In this document: piece by piece, positions 12,601 through 23,500 of the stretch | Layout of the letters: every line of letters starts with the position of its first letter | How positions within the stretch are numbered: position 1 is the first letter of the stretch | Source of the DNA: Chaunax sp. Z400 | Lineage: Eukaryota; Chordata; Actinopteri; Lophiiformes; Chaunacidae | NCBI GenBank assembly: GCA_037577475.1 | Contig: CM075194.1 | Coordinates: forward strand, 26,215,826 to 26,279,825 | Length of the DNA: 64,000 nt | Direction of reading: 5' to 3' | The notes under the pieces: generated by a model | The model's input: only the letters and a program-made list of their open reading frames with translations | Database searches by the model: none | Told to the model about the DNA's origin: nothing | Made by a program: the position numbers and the translations under genes

Positions 12601-15600
12601 GTGCAAATGTATATTCATACATGTGTATTTGTGGCTCCTTTATTAGCTACACCTGAACAATCTGATGCAACCATTAAACAATATTCAAAGGTTGTAAAGC
12701 TCAGATTTTTACTGGTGATACTGACAAATATTAATTTAACTACATGACTTTTAGAGCCTTATTTACCTGAAGAAGATACCAGACTTCTATTATATCTTCA
12801 TTGACTTTACTTTATACTTTTATTATATATCATATATTGGTAAGAAGCCTCATTTTGTTACTATTAGTTACTGTATTATGCTGTTAAAACTCACTAAACA
12901 CATCCTGTTTCTGCTTCAGAGTAAATGCCCTCACATAAGCCCTATGTTTCTTCGCAGGGCTTTTATTTTGAAACATACACAAGCATGTCATATGTAACAG
13001 CTGACCAATATATAACTGTGTTTAAAGTTATGTTCATTTCTTTAATAAGCACAAACAGAACAAGATATAATGTGTTAATAGACATGAAATGAACACATCT
13101 CTATCTAAAGTCTCTACAAATATAAACTTAATTATAGTTTACTGTATGTGTTGAACAAACTGTTGCTGTGATTCTGGGTGAGCTGATATTTCTTACGGTG
13201 CACAGCACATGTCCAAAGTGTGTGTAAAAGTTACTTAAGGCTGAAGAAATCGATCAGCCGTTTGTACGTTGTCCAAATAGACAGAATCTGTTAAAAATAC
13301 AGCCCAAAATCTGGGCTCATAAATAGACAATTCATTAGATAATATGCACAAGGTGTCTGCTGGAGACAAGAGCTCCAGGAACAAGGAGGGAAGCTGCTGT
13401 TGCTTAGTAGTATTATTTCACCATTTTGATACTTGCTGGAGCTGCTTCTTCATATATAGGTAGACTGAACTCCTCCTGTGGTTCACTGAACACAACATCC
13501 ACAGGTAGACACTGCTGGCACCTGTGTGACCTCAGCATTTCATTTCAGCAGAGCATTAGCGTCTTTTATGTCTTTCGCTGTCCTGATCAATGACTCGACT
13601 TGCCTGAGGGCGTGTCCTATCATGCTTCACACACAGACACGCCAGGCGAAGTATATGTAATAAAAACTTCCCCAACCAAAGATGGATAAACGTTGACCCC
13701 AAAGTGGAAACCAGGCCAAAATATCTGTGTTTTTGGCGTCACTACCCCAGCTGTCGCTAAACCTGGAATCAGTGGCAAGGATGCCAATAGCTCCTCCGCT
13801 GCTAGCCCACCGACAGAAGAAGAATACATGTGATAGGGGATCCAAATTTTCTGTAATATTGTAAGTAATCATCAAATCATGTCACTCTCCTGTCACTCAA
13901 GTGGCTGAGCTACGATGATCGCACACCTTCCAAATCAGGGAACCTCTCCCCACTCCAAAAATAAAGATAGAACTAGATCAAACTCAGCACATTCCTACGC
14001 CAAGACCCAAAAGTCTCCTTGAATTAAATCAAACCTTATGCAAACTCCAACTCATATCCCTGTAACCATAATCTACAGGACAGACGACCCTCTGTAAAAC
14101 ACATATTTAGCCATTCAGTTGTTTATGTGAAATCATGCTGACAAACCAACCAACAGACAGACGGACATGGGTGAAAACATAACCTCCTATAGGTGGAGGT
14201 GACTTTAAGGAAAACACGAGAAAGATAAAATGAACAAATGTAAACAAAGGGCTGGGAATGTAAATTTTGTGAGAATGTTTTGATTCCTCTCACACTGCAT
14301 CTACATGTTTACAGCAGTGGAGGCAGAGACTAAAGACCTGCATCCTTCAATGATTGTTCCTCCCTCCCTGGGCCTAAAAAGCGAACCTCTTACAGGTTCT
14401 TACTGTTCATTTGTTCAGCCAAACACAAATGTCAGCCACACTGACACACAGTTCCCCTCTTCTATCCAAAGGCTGATTTCACCATGTTTACAAACCACCA
14501 ACAGTTGGACGATTCCACGCCAAGTGTCGATCCATCTATCAATAGCAGCCACCTCCGCAACTGCCATCAGGCAACAACCCCGGCAGCTCCACCATGTACC
14601 AGTCTTCTCCTCGACTCCATATTGAGCCTGACAACTTCACTGGTAGAGGTTGGCATCCAGCTACTTCTGTTCTTCTATCAAGATGTTTCTTTTCTCCGTG
14701 CAGTAGTCGTGTGGATGCAGGGAGATGGAACCTGAGGTGGAGCAGCTGTAAAGGCAGGTGTTGGCAAACATGGAGGAGGCTTCCTCTTTAACTGGGCGTG
14801 CCATGCTTTCCCTCCGTCAGCTGCTGAGAACATCTGGTCCTGGTCTGTGCTGGACCACATTGACATGTTTAGACGGCTGCATGGTGACAAAGAGACATCT
14901 GTGTGATTGGAGTAACAACGAGGCCCCATTCAATGATCCAAGACTTCCACTGACATGTGTTTGTAGTTTGTCACTGTAGCAGCTGATACAGTTTAATACC
15001 TGCAGTCAGAACAGCAAGAAGTAATCCACACATCCTCTGTCATATTGTGCCACTATTAAAGAATATAGTACCAAATATTACAAAACATTTACTTCTTCTG
15101 GAATATATGAAAACCTCACTTTTTTAGTGTTTGTACTCATAGTGCAGCTTTGCATTGACTTTGAATGTGATCGCACATTTTTGTGTCACTCTCCTCACTT
15201 TGACTCACTTCACCTGAGTTAATGGCACCGCGGGATGATTTGAGTTCATTCATGTCACTTGAGCGAGAAAAGCAAACAATACATACAATGTTTGTTTCCA
15301 TGACTTCTTCTCATCATCAACCATGACTGATTTAAACACATACGCTGCCTTGTATTTGTTGTGGGAGTCACAGTTGCAGTGGAAATGCTGCTGTGTCTGG
15401 GTTCAACATTATCCAGAGGCACACACTGAAACAGCACAGCTCTGAAATTTTGAAAAATTTTAACCAAGAATAAATGACACAAATTCCGTGTTATTTGCAC
15501 CATTTGTGTTGCACCATTTGTGTCATTCACACCACCTGGCACAAACCTGCGTCTGCTTGCTTTGCATTGATTTTGTATGTAATTGCTTCACGTTCGGTGT

Positions 15601-15640
15601 GAACGCATAGTAATACTTCCCCCCACACCTGAGTATATCT
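9651..15640. other. Gene-poor interval
   Basis: No supported gene. Reading frames here (up to 134 codons) lack domains and are inconsistent with splice signals. Simple sequence includes an A-run at 10369-10380. The segments at 10060-10190 and 10790-10870 have an AT-rich, homeodomain-site-rich look (ATTTGCAT, ATGCATA, TAATGAG) sometimes seen in conserved vertebrate non-coding elements. I cannot test conservation from one sequence. Confidence 0.45.
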
Positions 15641-15646
15641 ATGGAA

Positions 15647-15729
15647 CCCTGAAGTCACATAAGGGAAAGTTTTTTTTTTAATCTTGTGCGCACAAGATAA
15701 AAAAAACTTTCCCTTATGTGACTTCAGGG
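15647..15729. repeat. 83-bp near-perfect palindrome
   Basis: Two arms reading CCCTGAAGTCACATAAGGG then AAAG plus a T run and ATCTTG are mirrored around the centre TGTGCGCACA. They differ only by a 2-3 base length difference in the T/A runs. Outside the arms weaker symmetry continues (ATGGAA on the left against CTCCGTAT on the right). It lies 10 bp upstream of the hAT target-site duplication. It is probably a foldback MITE or the centre of one, into whose neighbourhood the hAT element inserted. Confidence 0.85.
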
Positions 15730-15912
15730 GCTCCGTATCCACTAAGGCACATGTGTCAAACTCAAGGCCCGCGGGCCAAATGTGGCCCACCACGTCATTT
15801 TATGTGGCCCGCGAGAGCCTAAGGTGTATTAAAATGGTCTATGCCGCTTTACAGTGTGCATTGACCATAAACTACATCGCCCACAATGCATTTCGATTAC
15901 GTGAGAAGTGAC

Positions 15913-15952
15913 GGCTTCCCGCCTCTAGATAGCAGTGTAGAGGCGGGAAGCC
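15913..15952. repeat. 15-bp-arm inverted repeat in hAT 5' region
   Basis: GGCTTCCCGCCTCTA and its exact reverse complement are separated by 10 bases (GATAGCAGTG). A third near copy, GGCATCCCGCCTCTA, follows at 15972-15986. Inside the hAT element and about 110 bp before the transposase start, such subterminal repeats could be transposase-binding or promoter sites; this is inference from position. Confidence 0.75.
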
Positions 15953-16064
15953 TTCAACTTGCTCATTGTCTCGGCATCCCGCCTCTAGATCGCAGTATAT
16001 CCACATCAGTGTCGGCGATTTTCCCAGTAAGTGGAATTGAGAAATATCTACTTTTGATCCCAAA

Positions 16065-17837
16065 ATGTCCAGGAAACGAAAAGTTGATGCAGATGGAAGA
16101 CAGTTTCAAGAAAGATGGGAGAGTGAATACATGTTTGTGCTTCAAGGAGCGAAACCGGTATGTCTTTTGTGTTATGAGGCGGTGTCGGTCTTTAAAGAGT
16201 ACAATCTCCGTTGGCATTTTGACACTAAACATGGAGCTAAATATGCCAAATTTAGCCTCCAAGAAAAACGGCACATCGTCCAAGAATTAAAAGGCGGACT
16301 GCAATCGCAGCAGAATATGTTTACCAAAGCTACAGCTAAAAACGATGCAGCAGTGAAAGCAAGCTTTATTGTGGCTGAACAAATTGCCCGAGCTTCAAAG
16401 TCGTTTTCAGAGGGTGCATTTTTGAAGCAGTGCATGCTGAAGGTGTGTGAGCAGGTGTGCCCCAACCAGATACAAACTTTTAAAAATATCAGTTTGTCAA
16501 GAAACACCATCGCGGACCGAGTTAAGGAACTAGCGGGAAATCTGGCAACACAGCTGGCTGAAGAGACACGCAGTTACCTGGCATTTTCATTAGCTGTTGA
16601 TGAAAGCACAGACAACGCGGATACAGCGCAGCTTTCCATTTTTATTAGAGGCGTGAAGTCGGACCTCTCTATCACGGAGGAGCTCTTGGACGTAGTTGCC
16701 ATGCACGGGACTACAACGGGTTGGGACATTTTTGATGCGGTGGAGAATTCCGTGAGTAAAAATGAATTACCGTGGGAAAAGTTGGTGGGACTAACTACCG
16801 ATGGTGCACCTGCAATGTGTGGAGGAAAAACAGGCCTGGTGGGACTAGTGAAGGAGAAAATGCAAACATATAACTGTCACACACCTCTGGTGACGTATCA
16901 TTGTATTATCCATCAAGAAGCTCTCTGTGGAGAGGTTCTGGAGCTGGATGATATAATGACCACGGTTATGAAAGCAGTGAACTTCATTCAGTTCCAGCTG
17001 TTCTTGCAGGAGGTGGGCTCGGAGCATGGAGATGTGCTGTACCATACAGAAGTGAGGTGGCTGAGTAGGAGCAAAGTCCTCAAACGTTTTTTTGAGCTTA
17101 GGGAAGAAATTGCGCTTTTCATGCGAGGTAAAGGAAAACCCTTGTCTGAACTGTCGGATCCAAACTGGCTGTGTGACTTTGCTATGTTGTGTGACATAAC
17201 GGTGCATCTCGCCCAACTCAATCAGAGGCTGCAGGGACGCAAACAAGTCATCACGCAGATGTCCGACATGATCACAGCTTTCCAGTGTAAACTTGACCTT
17301 TGGAAGGCCCAAGTGACACAGGATAATCTTGCCCACTTTCCTGTTTGTCAGAGCATCTCAGCCTCAGTTCCAGGAGCTTTTTCAAGTGCTCAGTTAGCTA
17401 CCAAACTGAGCCGGTTAATGCAGGAGTTTGATTGGCGCTTCTCTGACTTTAAAGCACAGCACTCAGGCTTTGCCGTCTTTACCAATCCTTTCACCACCGA
17501 CGTCAGCAGTGCACCTCATCACCTTCAGATGGAGTTAATAGAGCTGCAAAGCGATAGTGGTCTGAGAGCAAAGTTCCAGGATGCTGCAATTGAGGACTTT
17601 CACCGTCTGCTGCCCCCTGGTTTGATGCCACAGCTCCGACTTCATGCTGCTCGTGTTCTGTCCATGTTTGGGAGCACCTATCTGTGCGAACAGATGTTCT
17701 CAATAAAGAATCTAAACAAGACCAAGCACAGATCACGCATCACCGATGACAACCTCCACGCTGTTTTAAGGATTGCCTCAGCACAAGACCTGAAACCAGA
17801 CATTGACGCATTGTTATTTTCAGAACATGATGAATGA
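16065..17837 (+). CDS. hAT-superfamily transposase (GTF2IRD2/Charlie-like), 590 aa, intact
   Basis: The protein would bind the element's terminal and subterminal repeats and catalyse cut-and-paste transposition in the nucleus. An N-terminal BED-like zinc finger is visible with C33-x2-C36 and H51-x4-H56. The RNase-H-like core shows the first catalytic Asp context SLAVDESTDNAD (about residues 175-186) and the second in LTTDGAPAMCGG (about 246-257). The C-terminal hAT dimerisation region contains SMFGSTYLCEQMFS and NLNKTKHRSR (about residues 536-562). Length suits Charlie/GTF2IRD2-like hAT proteins. The start has a good vertebrate context (CCAAAATGT) and no upstream in-frame extension is needed. 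It is a single exon with no stop or frameshift. It could alternatively be a domesticated gene, but complete transposon ends and a target duplication around it argue for a mobile copy. Confidence 0.92.
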   Translation: MSRKRKVDADGRQFQERWESEYMFVLQGAKPVCLLCYEAVSVFKEYNLRWHFDTKHGAKYAKFSLQEKRHIVQELKGGLQSQQNMFTKATAKNDAAVKASFIVAEQIARASKSFSEGAFLKQCMLKVCEQVCPNQIQTFKNISLSRNTIADRVKELAGNLATQLAEETRSYLAFSLAVDESTDNADTAQLSIFIRGVKSDLSITEELLDVVAMHGTTTGWDIFDAVENSVSKNELPWEKLVGLTTDGAPAMCGGKTGLVGLVKEKMQTYNCHTPLVTYHCIIHQEALCGEVLELDDIMTTVMKAVNFIQFQLFLQEVGSEHGDVLYHTEVRWLSRSKVLKRFFELREEIALFMRGKGKPLSELSDPNWLCDFAMLCDITVHLAQLNQRLQGRKQVITQMSDMITAFQCKLDLWKAQVTQDNLAHFPVCQSISASVPGAFSSAQLATKLSRLMQEFDWRFSDFKAQHSGFAVFTNPFTTDVSSAPHHLQMELIELQSDSGLRAKFQDAAIEDFHRLLPPGLMPQLRLHAARVLSMFGSTYLCEQMFSIKNLNKTKHRSRITDDNLHAVLRIASAQDLKPDIDALLFSEHDE

Positions 17838-18524
17838 GGATGGTGTGTGAGATGTTGTCTCAGGCTGAGGAGGGATCTACTGGGTGTGTTCAAGGACAGG
17901 CAGCATCACCTCATCAACTTGACCATATAGTTGTGAACTGAGACAACCCTTATTTTGTTATTTTTATTTAAATACATATACTACTTTACTTTGTATGTGT
18001 AGCAATGTATTCACTGTGCAGGTTTTTGTGTTCATGCAGACAAAAGTTTACTGTAATTAAACCATCTCTCATTAGTTGGATACGCCATACATACGCCTTC
18101 TGCAAGGCTGTGTGCATCCATTTGTTTTTCATCCATCTGTCACGCATGTTCTTAGCAGCTCACAGTTGTTGGTTGTGCTGTAGTTCTGCCTCTCTCGACA
18201 CTTAATGTTAAAAGTTAATGTCATAACTTGTTTGATTATATTTTTCTTTATTTACTTGAATAGTTTGATCGTTGATTGATGGAGTAATGTTGGTTTCTTA
18301 ACCTCATAAACATATTTTTTACATCTATGCAAATGCATATCTTGTTATTTGTAACTTGAATAATAAACGATTACTTAACAATATTTTAAGAAATTGTTAC
18401 ATTTATTTTACATTACATTTAGTCACATTTATACTGTCTTAACAGTTACAACTGGCCCTTTGAGGGTAACCATAATGCTGATGTGGCCCTCGGTGAAAAT
18501 GAGTTTGACACCCCTGCACTAAGG

Positions 18525-19225
18525 GTTTGAGAACTACCTTCGTAAACTCCACCCTGTTTTTCTTGCAATGCCTCAGCTACAAGTTGGACGAAGGGTCAGA
18601 GCTCGGCATCGGAACTGATCTGTTGCTGCCTGCACAGATCAGCAAAAAGTGTTAACAAAGTTCACAAAAACTAATGCTGTCTGTAACATTAACATGTTGT
18701 ACTCAGGGATAATGTGCTTTATGTCCACATGTTAAATGGACCTGCTTTGCAGTGTCGGTGTGAGTATATGTAACTGTGTGTATCGCTGCTAGTATTGAGC
18801 AGAGACGTGACCAGAGGTTTTTACTAGACAAACCTTGAAGGGGACTATGAACAACAGCTGACTGTAAACCATGTAAACCTTGTATTGGTTCAACTACAAA
18901 AGTGTAAAATGGAATAACTTCATTGAAATTGTGAGATTTAATTGCTTTTACTCCATGTTGTAGGTATTGTTGTGTAACGATTATTATCTTTCACATCTCT
19001 AGCAGTTATTTATATCTGCATTCATGTATTCATTGTTTAACTGCTTTCTGTGTCATTTTCACAGCAAAGAAGAGCCAACCCTCCACAAGATAAACAAGCA
19101 TTTATTCAAACTGTCACAAAGTCAAATAATGTGTCTTTATAGCCAGTGGAACATAAAGAACACAAAATGACAGTTGTCTTTACATGGCCTTCATAATAAT
19201 TACAATTAAGACGTATAATAAACAT
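18525..19225. other. Non-coding, nothing recognised
   Basis: Right flank of the hAT insertion. The first bases (GTTTGAGAACTACC) resemble, in reverse, the common hAT end GGTTCTCAAAC, so the target may itself have been an older hAT relic. No exon or RNA gene was seen in the rest. Confidence 0.4.
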
Positions 19226-19965
19226 TGGTGGTACGGTGGTGCAGTGGGTAACACTGTTGTCTCACAGCAAGAAGGTTCTGGGTTCAAATCCACCTGAGGA
19301 CCAGGGACTTTTCTGTATGGAGTCTCCATGTTCTCCTCATGTCTGTGTGGGTTCTCTCCATGTTCTCCCATGTCTGTGTGGGTTCCCTCCATGTTCTCCT
19401 CGTGTCTGCGTGGGTTCTTTCTAGGTTCTTCCCGTGTCTGTGTGGGTTCTCTCCATGTTCTCCCCGTGTCTGCGTGGGTTCCCTCCATGTTCTCCTCGTG
19501 TCTGCGTGGGTTCCCTCCATGTTCTCCTCGTGTCTGCGTGGGTTCTCTCCAGGTTCTCCCCGTGTCTGTATGGAGTCTCCATGTTCTCCCCGTGTCTGCG
19601 TGGGTTCTCTCCAGGTTCTCCCCGTGTCTGCGTGGGTTCCCTCCAGGTTCTCCCCGTGTCTGCGTGGGTTCCCTCCAGGCTCTCCCCGTGTCTGCGTGGG
19701 TTCCCTCCATGTTCTCCCCGTCTGCGTGGGTTCCCTCCAGGTTCTCCCCGTGTCTGCGTGGGTTCCCTCCAGGTTCTCCCCCTGTCTGCGTGGGTTCCCT
19801 CCAGGTTCTCCAGCTTCCTCCCACCACCAAAAACATCCAGTAGAGGTGAACTGGTGACTCTAAACTGACCGTAGGTCTGAATGTGAGTGAATGTTTGTTT
19901 CTATGTGTGACCCTGAGATGAACTGATGACCTGCCAGGGTTTACCCTGCCTCTCACCCAATGTCT
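19226..19965 (+). repeat. Dispersed fish repeat with internal 32-bp minisatellite
   Basis: The left part (GGTACGGTGGTGCAGTGGGT, then TCTCACAGCAAGAAGGTTCT and GGGTTCAAATCC) and the right part (CTTCCTCCCACC, then GACCGTAGGTCTGAATGTGA and ACCTGCCAGGG) are the two halves of a very abundant fish repeat. In the usual form one copy of TGTCTGCGTGGGTTCTCTCC joins them. Here that middle has expanded into about 15 units of about 32 bp (19325-19820). Since 32 is 2 modulo 3 and the units lack stops, all three plus frames and one minus frame stay open for 140-258 codons. These are not genes. The GGTTCAAATCC box resembles a pol III B box, but I do not see a full tRNA-like head. Confidence 0.8.
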
Positions 19966-20299
19966 CTCTATGTACTGAAATAAATCAAGAGAAAACAGTT
20001 AGATATGCTGCAGAGTTTTTATTTCTCTGCCAATTTAAGTATACTTAATCTTGTTTGTTTTTGAATCACAGATTATGCTGATGAACTGTTGGACCTCATC
20101 GTAAGAAGATTTTCCAGGATCCTGCCCCATATGTGGATGAGGTGTTGAGGATCTCTCTGCTCAGTTTACCAGACCAGAGAAGCAGGAAGTGATGGCCGAC
20201 TACATGTCCAGTTCCAATTAACATCCGTACTCCATGTATTTTACTGTTTGTATGCTTATAGAACCATGCAGGGAGAACCACTCTGATTCTCCAGAGCAG

Positions 20300-20502
20300 A
20301 AAGTCAAGTCACTTTTATTTGTATAGCGTCAAATCACAACAAAAGTTGTATCAAGGCAAGAGCAGGTCTAGACCGACTCTGTATTCTAGAGACCCAACAA
20401 TCCTCCATGAAAAGAACATGGAGACAAAGGAGAGGAAAAATGTCAGAGGGTATCAACCATGGTCCCAGCAGTAGATTGGTCCATGGTGACCTGCAGGATG
20501 AG
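20300..20502. repeat. Dispersed repeat, copy A
   Basis: It begins GTCACTTTTATTTGTATAGC and runs through AGACCCAACAATCC, GGAGAGGAAAAA and ATCAACCATGGTCCCAGCAG to CAGGATGAG. The same blocks in the same order recur at 25018-25682, so this is a dispersed family rather than local unique sequence. No coding capacity. Confidence 0.75.
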
Positions 20503-23500
20503 AAAACAAAAGTTAGTAACGTGAATTAATGAGATGTGAGTGTGTAAAGAAGAAGAGAGAGGAGCTCAGTGCATCATGGGAAGTCCTCCAGCAGTCTAGG
20601 CCTATAGCAGATGTGGATGGTGCGTAAAATAGCAGCATGAAAAAACTAGAGGAAGGGGGAGAGTCATATTAAAAAAGACTGCAGCAACATGATAGGCTGA
20701 CAATGAAGGTGTGTTGATGTGCTATTGGATAGTTGTGACCAGCTGATGAGAGCAGCTGATAACTCAGTTGACAGCCCCAGAACATTATAGCAGGAAATTA
20801 AGACTGAACATCCATGAGAGGTACATAAATAACTTCTAATAACAGTTTAAAATGTTGTGTCCTGTCGGCATCTTCCTGGTAATAAAACTCAAATCAATAT
20901 AAATAGAATAAATCAAAATAATGTCATTATTGAGCTGCTTTTGTGCACTGGGGCCTTACCCCCTTTTTTTTAAATAAGAGAGGGACAAACACCCTGTCGT
21001 CTGATTGTAACTAAGGAGATGCTTCATTCACATTCAATAAACAACCTATTGAAGAAATAAGATTAAACTTCAGCTTTAAATGCTTGTCCCCTGACAGACC
21101 AGGGGCAGCAGGTTGAGCAGTTCACCCTCCAGTTGTGTAATGAAGTGCATATACAAGCTGAGGGGTCATACAGGCCTGCACCAGTTAGTGACAGCTGATA
21201 TTTCTGAGCTAGGTGATTAGGAAGGCTTGAAATATTTGCTCAGGGTTTTCAATCACTCCCAAAATCCTTTTATATGTTTTCCAGCTGATTTATGACCTTA
21301 TTTTAACTGTCTTCAACATGCAAATGTGTGGCAACTGCTAAAGAAATATACATAATGCGATTCCCAGGGTCATCCCTCCAGCCTGTCAGGCAAGGTGCTG
21401 TGTGTGAAAGCAGGTTGCAGTGGGGGTCGAACAGATTCAGGGAATTATACTTTCTGTGGGGGTGGGGGGGTGGGGGGTGCTGTCCGGCTCCCTGGCCCTC
21501 ATCTGAATAAAGCCCCCATTAGCCTTAGGCAGATATTCATCAGCCCTTCCTCACCGCTATCATTATCTCCACATATAGATTCCCCAAAGCCATGAGGTGT
21601 GTCATCCACTGGTGCAGATGGTAAAGCACCAGTGGGACTATAATTTAATTACATTTAAAAATATGCAATGGTTTCTATAAATGTATACTTGTCCCAAGCT
21701 TTGCACAGCTAATAACTAACTACTCGATTATCTCTATGTCTGTTCTGTGTAATTAGGACTCTATCATGTATAATTTAGAATTAAATTGATTACATCTTAA
21801 ATGTGTGATGCAGCCATTTCTCCTTGTCCAGTCTTACCATGGAGGTTTTCACTTCCTCCTGCCTCAGACAGGAGATGCTGATTTGAAAATGATTCCCGGG
21901 CAGGCAATTATGATCATATATCCTGACACGTGAAGAGCAACTTTATTAAAGATATCTGTCATGGTGGCTTCTCCGCCAGTCTCCCTGTGTGGACATGACA
22001 AAGTAGATTCATCAATTAAGGCCCAGCAACTGCATTAGGCAGGGTATTAGACTGCCTTTCTTTCACATTATTTCACACATTTTTCACATGGTGTATGTTA
22101 ATAAGGCGGCTCAGCCAGGGCTACCAATGCCCTGGTGAAAAGTGCTGAAACTCTGGCTTCAACACTTCATCTCTGTCCACAGACAGAGGAGTGGACAGCT
22201 ACTGGTTAGCATGTGTCACGTAGAGATTTGTTACCTCGGTACAGAATTCAACTTGATTAAAAAACAGATTTTAATACAGGTGTAAATTAGAATTCTTGGA
22301 TTTAGCTTCGAGAGAATTACTTTAATGAATGCCAGACTATTTCATCCCCATAGTGTTGATGGTAAAATATCATCACACACTTTATTTTACTTTCTGTGGC
22401 AACTTCTGCAAATCTCTTATTTTTTGGAACATGCTTTATTTTTAATTTTTTACTTTGCAGCATTGTGCTGTGGATGTCATATTGTTTTTGAGTATAAATA
22501 CAAGAAGTAGAAAAATGAAAAAGAAGGCTACTGCAATCCAAGCATGTTGAACCAACCCGTCTTTAACAAAGAGCATAAATGAGTATCATTCATTCTAGTA
22601 TTTCATTTTTATGTTTTTACTTGTGCTCTACTTGATACAACGGGAATTTATTTAATAGCTGTAATTAGTAGTTGTTATGCAGATTATTAGATTGTTTTAA
22701 TTCTTTTCTGGTACTTTTCAATTAGAGTTCTACTGTTAATGTTAAAATAATATCACTTTTTATCCATTTTTTTGTCTTCAGGGATATTAATATACTCTCA
22801 GAGTAACATTGTAATATAATAAACCATTTCAGTTAATTGTGTGATATTATACTGGTTAGATCATATTTGTATCTCAGTATGATAGATTAATATGTAATAT
22901 GTTAATATGTACTAATGGATTTCTCTGTCCATATCTTTACCTGCTAATCCAAGTCATCCAGATACAACCTATTTAAATGAAGAATCTCAAAGCAAATCTC
23001 ACTTTTTAGCTAATTCCCTTTCCCTTTGAGAAATTAACCATTCTATTCGCTGCATAAATTTTCAGGTTTTGCCTATGAGACACTCAGGGGTGTTGAATTT
23101 TTTATAGCAAAAATGGTCCAATAATTGTTGAACAGATGTAAGTGTTGGAGAGAGGGCTCTGTCGGAGTTCATAAAATTAAATTAGCATGTTAACCCTGGC
23201 TATGCCTGGGAATGTAGAGGTGGGGTGACAGCAGAATAAAGGACATGTGGAGGGAGATGTACCGACTAAAATTGACTGCTTGGTTGGGATTAATGAAAAG
23301 ACAAGTGTGTCAGGCAGCTGAGGAGGCAGGCAGCCATGGGAGCTAGGAACTGGAATGGGATGTAAGTGATATCCCATAAGCATACATGAACATACATGTG
23401 CTCTATATATATGATAATATTCATCCTGGTCCTCATGCATGTGATGATCTCAGCCCTCCCCGTCAGTCAGTAGTCTCATGTCCAAAGTTTGGAGACTGGA

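Larger units (their letters stand above)
15740..18524 (+). mobile_element. Complete hAT (Charlie-type) DNA transposon with target-site duplication
   Basis: The element proper is 15748-18516 (2,769 bp). It starts CACATGTGTCAAACTCA and ends TGAGTTTGACACCCCTG. The reverse complement of the end, CAGGGGTGTCAAACTCA, matches the start at 13 of 17 positions, with the last 12 bases (GTGTCAAACTCA) identical. It is flanked by an exact 8-bp direct repeat, CACTAAGG, at 15740-15747 and 18517-18524, the duplication length typical of hAT. It carries one uninterrupted transposase frame. Intact frame plus perfect duplication suggest a fairly recent insertion. The left terminal repeat has drifted at positions 3-5 (CATGT against GGGGT around the fifth base), which may reduce mobility. 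Flanking sequence is TATC on the left and GTTTGAGAACTACC on the right. Confidence 0.93.

Noticed and set aside
13620..13875. Two overlapping minus-strand frames of 69 and 82 codons
   Set aside because: Both frames look equally protein-like by eye, but neither has a recognisable domain or splice context.
14305..14979. Cluster of overlapping 65-106 codon frames
   Set aside because: No domain, no consistent splice sites, and no recognisable repeat; most likely chance frames.
19226..19300. Possible tRNA gene (GGTTCAAATCC box)
   Set aside because: No cloverleaf can be drawn around it; it is part of a common dispersed repeat.
19180..19956. 258-residue minus-strand and 144-172-residue plus-strand repeat proteins
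   Set aside because: The 32-bp minisatellite inside a dispersed repeat keeps several frames open on both strands.
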